From: Roridomyces roridus
Taxonomy: Eukaryota; Basidiomycota; Agaricomycetes; Agaricales; Mycenaceae
NCBI GenBank assembly: GCA_029378245.1
Contig: JARKIF010000094.1
Coordinates: forward strand, 58,493 to 122,492
Length of the DNA: 64,000 nt
Direction: 5' to 3'
Below are positions 54,317 through 64,000 of the stretch, piece after piece. Numbering within the stretch: position 1 is the stretch's first letter; each line of letters starts with the position of its first letter. Position numbers and translations under genes: made by a program. Below the pieces are notes generated by a model. That model did no database searches. It was not told where the DNA came from and saw only the letters and a program-made list of their open reading frames with translations.

Positions 54317-56084
54317 CTACAATTCTACACTCTCCGCTCGGGTTGCTCTGCGGGGCGAGGCACGTTTTGGGAGAGTCGACACGCGTCGCGAGACCGGGGT
54401 CGCGTATTCGTCACTGTCCGATCCCTCGGGTCCCTCCTCGTAACCGTCCGATTCCTGTTCCTCCCCGAAGTCCTCTTCCTTCTTCACCTGACGCTCCCGC
54501 GTCTTCAGCACCTTCTTCGGCGTCCCAGACTCCTTCTTGACCCGCCGCCGCTTTCCGCCTGTGGTCACTTCACCTTTCGGCTTGGGATGTTTCTCCGATT
54601 CCAGCAGACGCTCGAACACGTCCTCGGGGTACGCGACACACTGGAGGATCACGAACGGTATCGTGAGACGCCCGTCATGGAGGGCCTGAGAGATCCCCTC
54701 GTATGCGAAAGGTATCTTGCGTGTAGCAGGTAGCGTCTTGTTGACATCTTCGACCCACTCGTGACCACTCTTAGTCTTGAGGGTGCCTGTGACCCATTCG
54801 TTCAAGACCCCCGGCGGGAGAAGGTTGATGTGGTGAGGAGCAATCTCTCCCCATCGCTGGTAGGTGTATGTGCCGGCCAGTCGCCAGTCATTTCTTGTTG
54901 GGGGTAAGTGCAAGGTCAAGAGGGATTCCAACAACTTACGTCCCCTCTCCGACGAAGAAATTCATCGGCTCGCCTGACGCGCCGCTCAAGCCGAAAAACC
55001 CCATTCCATGAGCTCCCGGCCTTGGAGGGAGAGCATTGTTCCAAGAGCGATTGTAAGTACAGCTAGAATATGGATCGGTTTCAATTTCTCGTTTCCCGGT
55101 TGGAAACGATACTGGAACTCACAAGGCCATTTTCCCTGGTTTACCCCAGTTGTGATTACATGTTTGATGGCCCCCACCGAACGCCTATGGGTCATGCTCA
55201 TGAGTATACGAGACCGAGCAGTAAACTGCACACACACATCACTGATGACTTTCCGAGAGAAACCCCGGTTGTACTTTTCATCCACCTCGATCGCTGGTGC
55301 CAATCCAAACGCATCGACGTTCCAGATGTCAAAGTTGCCGTCCTCGGACTTGATAAGGTACACACGCTTCAACAGGTCGGGTTCGCCATCGTTCTCCGCC
55401 TTGATAATGACGTCGATCACCTCGTCCTCGTCCTTGACCCCTGCTGGGACAGCGCTGTCGGGGATAGATGCCCAAGCGTCGCGCGGAGGCTTGGTGGGTT
55501 CCTCAAGCTCCTCCGAATTTTCAGCCACGGGCGAGACGGCGCGCGCCTCTGTTGCCTCCGACGAGAGATCGGGTAGCTGGGTCTGCAGACGTTCTGTCTG
55601 AGGTTTGGGTCTCTCGTCCTCAGATTCTGACTCGAGGAGCTGCCCAAGGCGTCAATACTGAGCGACGCAAACTTCACGACCAACGCACCATGATGACCTC
55701 GCGCTCCAGAGGCTCTTGCTTTGCAAGAAATGTACCCGACGGAGACTGAACCTAGAACAAGAGAATAGTTTGGCATCATGGAGTCGAGGATGCGCAAAAA
55801 TAAATACAGACCTTTTTCCGATTGGCCTCATGTTTGTGAATCTTGTGGCGCCGTAACTCACCCTCCAGCCTCTTGTTCTGCGCCTCGAGATGGTCGACTT
55901 TTTTCAGCGCTTTCAGGAGTTTGATCTCCAGGTCCAAGGACTCCCGCGACTTTTCAGCTAGTAATCTTCGCAAGATGGCCACCTCAGAGCTGTCATTCGA
56001 AGCGTCTGGGATTTTGGCATCGGGAGAAGGGCTAAGTTTGGGCTTGACCTCGGGGCCTCCGTGCTCTGGAGACGACGGGTGCAT
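54317..56084 (-). CDS. DUF6697-like protein with coiled coil and basic/acidic tail
   Basis: Start at 56084 (MHPSSPEHGGPEVKPKLSPS). Exon 1 has a coiled coil (ILRRLLAEKSRESLDLEIKL, LLKALKKVDHLEAQNKRLEG). Exons then encode SSESEDERPKPQTERLQTQL, an acidic linker, and KAENDGEPDLLKRVYLIKSE. Next come the globular part FQYRFQPGN, GEPMNFFVGEGT, WRLAGTYTYQRWGEIAPHHI, LLPPGVLNEWVTGTLKTKSG, HEWVEDVNKTLPATRKIPFA, IPFVILQCVAYPEDVFERLL, which resembles the basidiomycete DUF6697 domain. The C-terminus is a Lys/Arg-rich then acidic tail with KRRRVKKESG, ending RRATRAESVEL at 54317. A nuclear location is likely from the basic clusters; function unknown. Confidence 0.72.
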
Positions 56085-56410
56085 GCTGGTGAGAGTAAGG
56101 ATATCAGAGCACCCGAGAGTCGAGTTGTCGATGCTCTAAGGGAGACGCGCTCGTGGTTGGAGCAAATCCAACCTGCTTGGCCGAATGAGGAAGGAGATGA
56201 TCGATGATCAACCCAAACAGATCAAGACAAGACCAATTAAGAGTTTGGCCGAGCCCTCCAACCTCTCCGCCTCCAAGCCCTGCGCTGGGTGCGCGTCGTA
56301 CCGCATATAAATACCCGCCTGCACCTCCCCACCTTCCTCCGTAGTCCCGCCATCCCCACGCATAAAATCTTCTTGTAGTAACAAGTCGCCGATACTGCGT
56401 TCCCGGGCCT
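56085..56410. other. divergent upstream region
   Basis: Between the DUF6697-like gene and the small broken ORF. A sequence ACCGCATATAAATACC near 56299-56314 (TATAAA at 56305-56310) is a plausible TATA box for the rightward gene. Confidence 0.4.
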
Positions 56411-56768
56411 ATGCCCACCTCTACGCATTTTAGAATGTCCACCCCGCACGTACCCGCACGACGTGGCTCTTCCCCGTCGAGAAAGCCCATGGCGCAAGAC
56501 CAACCCTCACAGACTTCCAGTCTCGCTGTCGTCGCCCCGAAAGACTATCGGGTGCAGGACGAGGGCGAATCGGCGATGCGTGGTGCATTTTGGAGGTCTT
56601 GACTCTTCAACAAGAGTTTGATGGACGAGGGAAGTACGTGGTGGAGCATGGGGCGCAGGGGGATCCAGGGCTTGTGCGGGAGAGGTTCTTGCGGAGGTCA
56701 AGGAGCATCGGCTGGCGCCCTACACCAAGTCAGAGCAGTATGTCCGGATTCAGACCACGCCAGGGTAA
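56411..56768 (+). pseudogene. small coding-like ORF broken by two frameshifts
   Basis: Reads MSTPHVPARRGSSPSRKP and VVAPKDYRVQDEGESAMRGA in one frame, then VLTLQQEFDGRGKYVVEHG and AQGDPGLVRERF in a second, then EVKEHRLAPYTKSEQYVRIQ and TTPG with a stop in a third. The shifts near 56593 and 56691 are single-base and too close for introns. The coding character on both sides suggests a formerly intact protein of about 115 residues. No family recognised. Ends 36 bp from the convergent costars gene. Assembly error is the main alternative. Confidence 0.45.
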
Positions 56769-56803
56769 AGGGGGTATCAGATGCATGTACATAGGTACAG
56801 CGA

Positions 56804-57208
56804 CTATTCGAGCCAGACGACCTGGACATCTTTATCGTTGGGCATCATCAAGATCTCTTTGTGGAAAGCGACCTAAAATGGCCGGTCAGTCGATTCAGAG
56901 AATTATATACGATACGAAGACACACCTCCTTCTGTCGTTTGGCTGCGCGCAGCGTCCCATTCAGCGCCTCCACTTAGCACTAGATACTCGTTCCAGCTCG
57001 CTTTTAACGCCCCAGTGAGTGCTCACGGTCGTTGACGGTCTTTTCGAACAGGATTCCATATGCTACAGAGCTATGCCCGTCTGCGTTCAATGTCCCATAT
57101 CTGCGTGATACAAGGAGGGTTGCCAGAATCAAGTTGGGATTAGTGAGTGCAGACGCCATGCCACCGTGAGGCAACCTTCGAGGACTTTGATTTCGGCCGG
57201 GCTGGACA
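56804..57208 (-). CDS. costars-domain protein (ABRACL-like), 5' exon not resolved
   Basis: Short actin-associated family (Dictyostelium costars, human ABRACL). Pieces: SSPAEIKVLE (about 57206-57177), RRYGTLNADGHSSVAYGILF and EKTVND (to about 57037), a 54-nt intron (GTGAGC...GCTAAG), LEALNGTLRAAKRQKE (about 56980-56934), an intron, and VAFHKEILMMPNDKDVQVVW with LE and TAG at 56804. The pattern Y/LG-x-NADG-x-VxFGxLF ... LxGTLxAAKRxK-x-VxFxGE-ILxxxxxDxVxV is diagnostic of the costars fold. The first exon and start codon are uncertain, possibly split just before SSPAEIK. Confidence 0.7.
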
Positions 57209-57540
57209 CTGGGGCCTTGTGAGTGGGTGCGACGGAGGCAAGGCAGCGAAGAGAGACATACTGGGGAGGGAGGAGGGAGATGGTGAGCGCGATTGATCCG
57301 AGATCTCGACTCAACGCTCTTCTGACTTCCACAACCAAACAAGCCGTCGAACAACCGTCGAATAATATCCTCTGCCTCGTCAAATGTCCGTAAATTCAAA
57401 GCAGTGTCGCCGAAAATGAAGCAACAATACGATCGCCACTGGTCCACCGTCCCTGAACTGGCTGGCGCATAAAAACCCCTCAAGAATCAAGACAGACTCC
57501 CTATCTTGCTACCGACTCTGACAATGTCTCACGAGGTAGA
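57209..57540. other. region upstream of costars gene
   Basis: Part of a 159-aa minus frame (57004-57483) overlaps here. It may contain the unresolved first costars exon. Nothing else certain. Confidence 0.35.
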
Positions 57541-58420
57541 GTGAAAAGTGCTGTCCTGCGCTACGAGACTGATATCCTCAGCAGCTTGAATCCTGGAAGC
57601 CCTGGACTCAGGCAAAGTTGGACCAAGAATTGCAGGCCGCTCTCGTCGCAGCCGACGCTCCAACCTACGTGCCAGCCATCCATTCCTATGTGGACTTTTG
57701 CTGCCTTCACGAATTCCCGATTACACCCACCGCTGACACCCTGAGTTTCTACGTTGTGTGGATGTGCCAGGACACCGACCTCAACACCGTCGGCTCGTAC
57801 CTCCTCGACATTTGCAACGAGCTCGAGCCCCGATTTCCGCAGGTCCGCGAAATCTGCAAGACACCCCCCGTCTCGCGTACACTCGAAGGATACATATTGC
57901 GTTCTGTTGCCTCGCATTAGAACAGGCTGCTGGTCGACGGGAGTCTGAAGCAGCGTAGCTGGCCCACGTCAATAACCACAAGGTCCTGATTCCGGCCATG
58001 GTGCATGCCCCCGTGCGGAATAGGTCGTTTGCATTCATAGTTTCCTGCTGGCACTCGAATTTGATCCACCTAATGAGATCATGCGCCTGGTCTGCAGTCC
58101 ACCGGATCGAGTTTCAGTCCGAGAGCGCTCTAGGCAAACTGTGCTTGGAAGAACGAATGGCGATGCTTGTCGGGTCCAAAGTCGGATTCGAGTTTGCTCT
58201 CGATGCAAAATTCTATCCAAGTAGCTATATATATTCACTTTTCTACGGGTTTGGTACAGCAAAAAAAAAAAAAACCGGAATGTGCGGAAGCACCATGCTG
58301 TGTGGATCGATGGGTCTGCAAGGTATGTCAGCTGGAACAGCATAAGTGGGAAGGGACACACACGTGTACTGGAGGAGTACGCATTCGAAGGGTGCGCTGA
58401 GAGACTCTGAGACTTAGATC
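57541..58420 (+). pseudogene. tyrosine-recombinase (DIRS/Crypton-type) relic
   Basis: An open stretch 57618-57920 gives APTYVPAIHSYVDFCCLHEF, PITPTADTLSFYVVWMCQDT, LNTVGSYLLDICNELEPRFP and TPPVSRTLEGY, matching the N-terminal DNA-binding part of basidiomycete YR integrases (the YxSAxxSYxxFCxxHxFPxxPTxDTLSFYxV pattern). In-frame stops follow and no convincing catalytic Arg...HxxR...Tyr region remains, though weak coding traces extend to about 58400, including an A13 run at 58261. The start is not credible. I read it as a dead fragment of a YR mobile element. Confidence 0.55.
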
Positions 58421-58514
58421 CGATGGGCGGCCTGTCGGAATTCATTAGCATTCGCAGCAACTTGCCCGAGTAATCCACATACCTCGAAGAAGAAAAAACT
58501 CGGCACCCGGCTCG

Positions 58515-60040
58515 TCAATCTCCGATAGTTCTTCGCTTCAAATCCGTAGTTTGAAGCTTCAATAGGCGTGTAGGGCAAAGTGGCGAGCAGACAAAATCAC
58601 AAAGTGCAGGGAAGATCCAATTGGGGCCATATTCAGGTCTTCGAGCACCAGGGGATAGTTTGATAGACTGTGGAATCGTGGATAGGGTATGTGCATTCGG
58701 GGCGTTGATGTGAAGCAATGTTACACTCCAGGGTCCTGTAATATCTTGTCGGTGGTCGGACAGCCATCCTGAGAGTCGGAGCGGTAGTGGGATGCTGGCA
58801 GGGGCGTCCGCGGATGCTTGCCGGGGGTGAGAAGAGGTCGACGAGGGGTTGATGGCGGCAATCTTGACGCAGCCTGCAGCTCGACAGACGGCAGAAGGGT
58901 GATAGAGGAATAACCAGAGGACGTCCGTTTCCGCTTTCGGGAGGTTGGTGTCGTGTCCTGGACCGGCGGGGTGGATGACTAGGGAAAGCCAATAAGTTTG
59001 ATTCACCAAGCCAGAAGTACGTCCACGTACCGTTGACTCACCCGCAGTCTCAGCAACCATCTCCAACGGAATGACGACCTCTTCCAAATCATCGTCTTCC
59101 GTGTCCTCGCCATTAGCGCCGGCGTCGTCAGCTTCCTCCTCGGTGCTCTCGTCATCCTCGCTGTCGCAATCCTCGGTGGCAGGTGCGAGCATCCTGGCCA
59201 TCTCCGCACGCAACTCTGTACAAAGAGTCAGTGAACGCGCTGGAAGAGATTGGGGAAGACATACTATTCTCGAGCACCAGTTCCTCAGAGGGACATGGCG
59301 TGTGAGGGGTCGGCGGTGATATCATCTGGTTATATGTCAGTCCACTAGTTTTGAACAGAATCGATCCACGCACGAGGGCAACAGGGCGGAAGCTGGCTCG
59401 AAGGGCCTCCGACCGCTCACAAACCGGCGATGCTGGCTCGGCATCAACCACCGGCGATGCTGGCAACTCGTTATCAACCAAGACAAGCTGTCAGAAAGCG
59501 AGTCAACGAAGATGAAAGGGGTCAAGAATCTCAGACATACGAAAGGTGAGAGGAGGTCCTCGAGAAGGTCGACGGCACTGTCACCAATGTTTGAGATGGC
59601 GACCGGCTGCGGTACCTTTCAAGCAGGGATGAGGCGGAATCGTTTGTAAACAATGGATGAACGCACCAAAGGAGATGACGAGGCCTGCGCTTTGCTCTGC
59701 GGATCGCGAAGAGCTTGCAAGACGGCGACACCTGTCGACGCGAAGGCTTGGTGTACACAGAATGGGAAAACGGGCTGACCTGCCCATGCAGACCGCCAGC
59801 CTTCTCCGTTGCTTTGTACGAGTGCCGGTGCCACCACAGTCCCGTCGCGTTGACTTTGGAAAACCGATATGTCAACGCGCATGAGCGAAAAGGACGCGAC
59901 TCACTAGTCTGCTCCGGCCTGTGGACCGCCTGGATAAGAGGAGAAAAGAATGCATCCAGGAACCCCAACGTCTCATCGGAACGGTCGACCCAGTGGATGA
60001 AGAGGTCGAGGAGGGTTTCCAAGAGGGCGACGCGGGTCTC
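58515..60040 (-). CDS. unrecognised acidic multi-exon protein (5' end unresolved)
   Basis: Coding-like pieces with good splice sites: ALLETLLDLFIHWVDRSDET and LGFLDAFFSPLIQAVHRPEQ (about 60020-59915), NATGLWWHRHSYKATEKAGG (about 59857-59780), VAVLQALRDPQSKAQASSS, AISNIGDSAVDLLEDLLSPF, LPASPVVDAEPASPVCERSE with a short internal repeat ASPV, MISPPTPHTPCPSEELVLEN, ELRAEMARMLAPATEDCDSE, then a strongly acidic run (DDESTEEEADDAG and further). The last frame is open to 58515 but its end looks less coding. No in-frame ATG was found for the first piece. No family recognised. Confidence 0.4.
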
Positions 60041-60599
60041 AGTGTGCTTAGCCTGACGGTTAGACTGGTGACCAGCCTGTCTATGAATTGTCGATAGACC
60101 GTAGACGGGCCAGGTCTGGTCTACCTGACCAGTGCACTGCGCTCAATCAGCGTTTTTCCCTGCCGTTACTTATTCTGCGACGCACCTTCTTGCGTTTCAG
60201 CCTGCAAGTCTGGCATGCATTCTTGTTGCAGGACACGTTACTGGCCAACACTCTAGAGGCTTCAAGCTTCAAGTTGAAGCAAAAGCGAGGCTGAGTAGGC
60301 TCTTTAGTAGCGTTGCGTGAATCTGAAGGCGGAGGACAGTTGTTCCTGACACCAAGTCAGAACAAAACTTTTGATGGGGTGGCCGGCCCGGTTCTCCCTT
60401 AGACTCGGACCAGAAAATTCTTCATTTGAGAAAATTCTTCATTTGCGAAATTCCAGCACAGAGTGATATACGCTGCTTGTGTTCGACGCTCCCGGACAGA
60501 TCCAGAGCTGCTGCATGTCGTCCCACGTTGAGTGATTGCCATCGAGCATGCTGTCGACTGACGCACCGCCATTCCGGCGCGCCTTCGTCCTCATCTCCC
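60041..60599. other. intergenic, nothing recognised
   Basis: Upstream of the kinase and of the unresolved minus-strand gene. Contains a short near-duplicate AGAAAATTCTTCATTTG at 60413-60429 and 60427-60444. Confidence 0.4.
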
Positions 60600-63500
60600 A
60601 TGGAGGAAGCTACACAGACCGCCTTACCCTCCGACGTCTCAGTTTCGGCCTTCAAATACCGTGTGTGGTTTATGCGGCATGTAATCCATGTCGTCTCCCG
60701 TCGTCGTGCTGAAAGCCAGCGCTCACTGTGGTTGCAAATGGTCGAGGGGATGGATGCACAGACAGATCTATGGCTGTGGAAAGATGAATCCGATGAAGAA
60801 TACCTCAAAACTCTCCAGCTTTCCGCAGTAATCCAATGGCGCGAAGATTTCTGGGACTTGGCTACAGCGCTGAAAACGCGGGAATGGACGCATGGACGCA
60901 GGATTTCTGAGCCTGGACGAGCTCTGGCTGGTATATCACCCCATGAGAGGGCTCGTGTCGTAGGCTGGCTTATTACGGTGGCCGCGTCGCGCAAGAGTGG
61001 CAGGGTGGAGGAACTCATTTCACAGTGGGCAAATGCATCCTCAATCCCACAAGGGCAAGCGGGCCTTCCCTGCGTGCATTGCAATCTTCCGGACCCTGTC
61101 TTGCGCTCATGGACGCAGACCATGATGCACGTCTACTCTCTTGACGACATTCGGGCCATCCCTTGGCGCGCCGAGTGCCAATGCTTACAAAAGTGAGCCT
61201 GCCGTCGCGCAATCCTGGATGTTTCTGATGATTTCAGAGAGCTTGCATACTTCTTGAGAAATTCCACCTTCATGCCTGAACTGCGAGAGCACAATTCAGC
61301 AGCACTTCCCTGCCTTTACGAACTAGCCGTCCCCCCTTGGCCACTTATTCTCTGGGTCCTCTTTCGCACCTCGGCCGACAATCAACCTGGTTCTTTCCCC
61401 GCATTTTTGGAGTTTCTTCGGTCTCCAACTGCCCACGATATCGTTGCCTGGGACGATGAGGATACTTCCTACCTGTTCCGAATTCTCGTGTCCCACCACG
61501 AGAATTTGGAGAATCCGGATTCCTGGTCAATATATTCAGCTTGGCGCTCACATCTCTACGACTCCCAAATCGCTCCCGATAACTGGCGTGTTGTGCGCAG
61601 CATGACCTATGTCCCTGCGCGTTCGCGAGGCTCTGGACCGGAAGCTGCCCAGCTGAATAATCGAATATGCGCCCTTTTGCTCGCTCTTTCACCCGACACC
61701 ATCACCACCTCCGCCGTTCTCACTCCCCTCCAAGTTCATATGCGCGAGGAACCATTTTGTCGTGTTGCACGAATCAACGGCCAGCTCGAGAGCGAGGAAA
61801 TCGTGCTCGATTTCCAGCGCGTCGAATCTTGGAATGCGGCAAACATTGAGCAATGGCTAGTTCAATGCGGTCACCAACGGAGCTACGCGCCGTTGCTCGC
61901 AAAATCGAATACAAGTCCGCTCAAGAGACTGGAATACCTGTCGATTATTGCTCGATGCACTGTTTCTCAGGTACGTATGATTCCGACTCCCTTGGTCAGC
62001 GACTGAACAATTGCACCAGAATCTACTCGCCTACACTTTCATTACTTTACTTCAGCATCCAGCCAGCGAAAAGTACGCCTTTACTCTTCATCTCGGTAAA
62101 ATATGCTCATTCGAGTGTTCAGAGATTTGCACGAGTTGTACCAATCGGCAGCCCACTGGGCAAGCCAAACCGAACTCGAATGTCTCATAGCATATTCATC
62201 AATCGTGAGTACATTGCTCGATTTTCTGAAGCGATCGTACAACGTGGTAAGTCCCTTCCTTGTGGTATATGGTCTCGCTCATTTTCGATTTCCCAGATGA
62301 GTTCGATTGACTCGCACACGATTTCAAAAGACGTGTGTATACGTTTGAAAAACGACTTTCAAGTCGTCGCTGTCCGTCTCGTCAGGCTTCTTGGTTATCA
62401 GGACCTGCGGAAAGAATTTTTGGCATTCCGAGATGACAATGCGCAAGCCTTACTGGACATTTTGCAACAGGTAAGTGCCTGTGGCGCGTCGTATCGAAAC
62501 ATGCACTCAGCTTCGATCCAACAGCTACTTGATCTAGAACAATTTCTGGTGATTAGACCAGTACTCTTCGAGGCACTGTGCCGACTCTCGGATAATTCCG
62601 AGCTGCACCCCACGTGCTTCGCTCTCGAAAATCTGCGGAAGGTTGGGGACCAGGTAGCCGCAGGAGGCTTCGGCGATGTGTGGAAGGGAGTGGTGCTCGA
62701 GCAGAGTGTCTCCGTCAAGGTTATGCGATTGTTTCAAGAATCTGATGTCCAGGCAGTCTTGAAGGTTTGCACTGTTACTCGCGTTTTCTCCACCTCAAAC
62801 TTTGCCTGCAGGAATTTCGCCGCGAAGCCCTTATTTGGCGACAATTATGCCATCCCAACCTACTCCCGTTTTACGGCGTTTATTATTTGGAGAACAGGCT
62901 CTGTATTGTCTCACCGTGGATGGACAACGGCAATATTTTGGAATATGTAAAGAAGAATTTACTCGACACGGATCGGCAGCTGTCTTTGGTGTGTTCATTT
63001 CAAGGAACATTTCTGTTATCTCACCCCGACCGGCCCTCAGATGCTGGACGTAGCTCTTGGCGTTGAATATCTCCATAACAATCGCATAGTACACGGGGAC
63101 TTGAAAGCGGTGAGCCCAAGTACTTGCCCCTATTTGATTTTCAACCAACTGCCAACGTAGATCAATATCCTGGTCACTCCCTCGCTCCGGGCGTGCATAG
63201 TTGATTTCGGTCTCTCCGGCCTCGCAGAATCGATCACGTTACGGTTTACCCATGCAACTGCAAGTGTGCGAGGGGGAACTGCGCGCTACCAAGCCCCGGA
63301 GCTACTCACCGCGAACCGCAATCATTACGGGTCAGACGTATACGCTTATGCTCACGTCTGCTATGAGGTGACTTGATCGAACCAAAACTCTTGTTCTTCA
63401 ACTGATTATTATCGTAGATTCTGACTGGAAAAGTTCCATTCTTCAATATATTCAACGATGCCGCTGTCATATTCAAGATCCTCGACGGGTTTAAACCGGA

Positions 63501-63741
63501 ACGACTGGCAGAATGTCAAGGCTCGCCAGTGTTGGACGAATTATGGCAACTCCTCCAAGATTGCTGGGAAAAGAATTTCGAGGAGCGCCCCACTGCGACC
63601 GGAAATCGTACAGAGGCTCGCTGGACCTTCGATCCAGGCTGTCACCCACACACTCTGAAACGGACTGGGACGAGAAATTCAGTTCAAAATTTCGCCGTTC
63701 ATTGCAAGTTGATTCTCTTGTGCCATCAACAACTCGAATGA
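60600..63741 (+). CDS. TKL-type protein kinase with large N-terminal region; C-terminal tail frameshifted
   Basis: ATG at 60600 (MEEATQTALPSDVSVSAFKY). A long helical N-terminal region (LKTLQLSAVIQWREDFWDLA, ERARVVGWLITVAASRKSGR, then an exon from about 61238) of unknown role, then a domain seen upstream of many agaric kinases (ELHPTCFALENLRKVGDQ). Kinase: glycine loop VAAGGFGDVWKG, Lys in SVSVKVMRLFQ, LCHPNLLPFYGVYYLENRLC, catalytic loop HGDLKA...NILVT (HGD variant), DFGLSGLAES, GGTARYQAPELL, YGSDVYAYAHVCYE, ILTGKVPF and the final Arg in EERPTA (63598). Many short introns. After RPTA the family tail appears as PEIVQRLAGPSIQAVTHT in the next frame and SETDWDEKFSSKFRRSLQ in the third, so two single-base shifts truncate it. 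Expanded TKL kinases of mushrooms are of unknown function. Confidence 0.75.
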
Positions 63742-64000
63742 AAAGCATATTATTTGGCGATGGTATGTTCTCTCCCTTCGACGCAGCATGATTCTCAAAA
63801 TTCACAGCAGAACATGGCGAGTTCATAATCTGAATGTTCCTTAGAAAATTCTGACGGAACTAAATTCATTCAGCTTCTGCAGCACCGTCGTTGAACTCGT
63901 CCGAATCCGGACGTTGGACACGGGAGTTTCCTTTCTCTGATCTTCACAATATCTGACCATCACACAGCGTTTCTCCCTCCTCCGGACACCCGTGCCATCC
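63742..64000. other. right edge, nothing recognised
   Basis: Downstream of the kinase. No gene seen within the window. Confidence 0.4.

Noticed and set aside
1..64000. CRISPR arrays, tRNA and rRNA genes
   Set aside because: No regular spacer-repeat arrays (and not expected in a fungus), and no cloverleaf with a convincing T-loop was noticed by eye; a tRNAscan run would settle the tRNA point.

Overview
The window looks like nuclear DNA of a basidiomycete fungus, most likely a mushroom-forming agaricomycete. Genes carry many short (about 40-65 nt) GT-AG introns with CTGAC/CTAAC-like branch points, intergenic gaps are short, and protein types are typical of that group (DUF6534 membrane proteins, a CPL1-domain secreted protein, an MOA-like chimerolectin, expanded TKL kinases with HGDLK, a DIRS/PAT-type retroelement). 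All gene models were built by reading exons by eye, so splice junctions are proposals.

Layout. 1-21 kb is mostly housekeeping or metabolic: a CAMK-type kinase running off the left edge (-), an HSL-type alpha/beta hydrolase (+), a decaying coiled-coil gene (-), a CPL1-like secreted protein (-), an NmrA-like oxidoreductase (-), a stand-alone hydantoinase-B/5-oxoprolinase C-half (-) divergent from a UBR7/Mlo2-like UBR-box protein (+), a short-chain dehydrogenase (+) and an FAD monooxygenase (+). 21-34 kb is accessory: two DUF6534 paralogues flank a cluster of small secreted proteins, namely a tandem pair (one copy decayed) and three Cys-rich paralogues, several with a TATA box just upstream. A conserved hypothetical gene and GNA1 (glucosamine-6-P N-acetyltransferase) sit next to it. 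34-40.5 kb holds an SPX-RING protein, a second short-chain dehydrogenase, a hypothetical gene and the Mo25/Hym1 gene.

41.4-44.4 kb is a DIRS/PAT-like retroelement with split direct repeats (A1-ORF-B1-A2-B2 on the minus strand). It encodes zinc-knuckle, RT and RNase H but no tyrosine recombinase. Immediately right of it, 44.5-51.4 kb is a tandem array of five copies of an unrecognised gene family. Two copies carry a zinc-metallopeptidase-like HEIMH plus a downstream Glu, one is intact but has lost these residues, one is split by a 265-bp MITE next to the motif, and one is frameshifted throughout. This array is the most interesting part of the window.

51.7-64 kb: a synaptobrevin-type v-SNARE (-), an MOA-like chimerolectin gene (+) with a damaged splice acceptor and a duplicated tail, a DUF6697-like nuclear-looking protein (-), a small broken ORF, a costars-domain (ABRACL-like) gene (-), a tyrosine-recombinase relic (+), an unrecognised acidic multi-exon gene (-), and a TKL kinase (+) whose C-terminal tail is frameshifted. 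The repeated theme is duplication followed by decay. Several single-base frameshifts could alternatively be assembly errors, and this is flagged where it matters.
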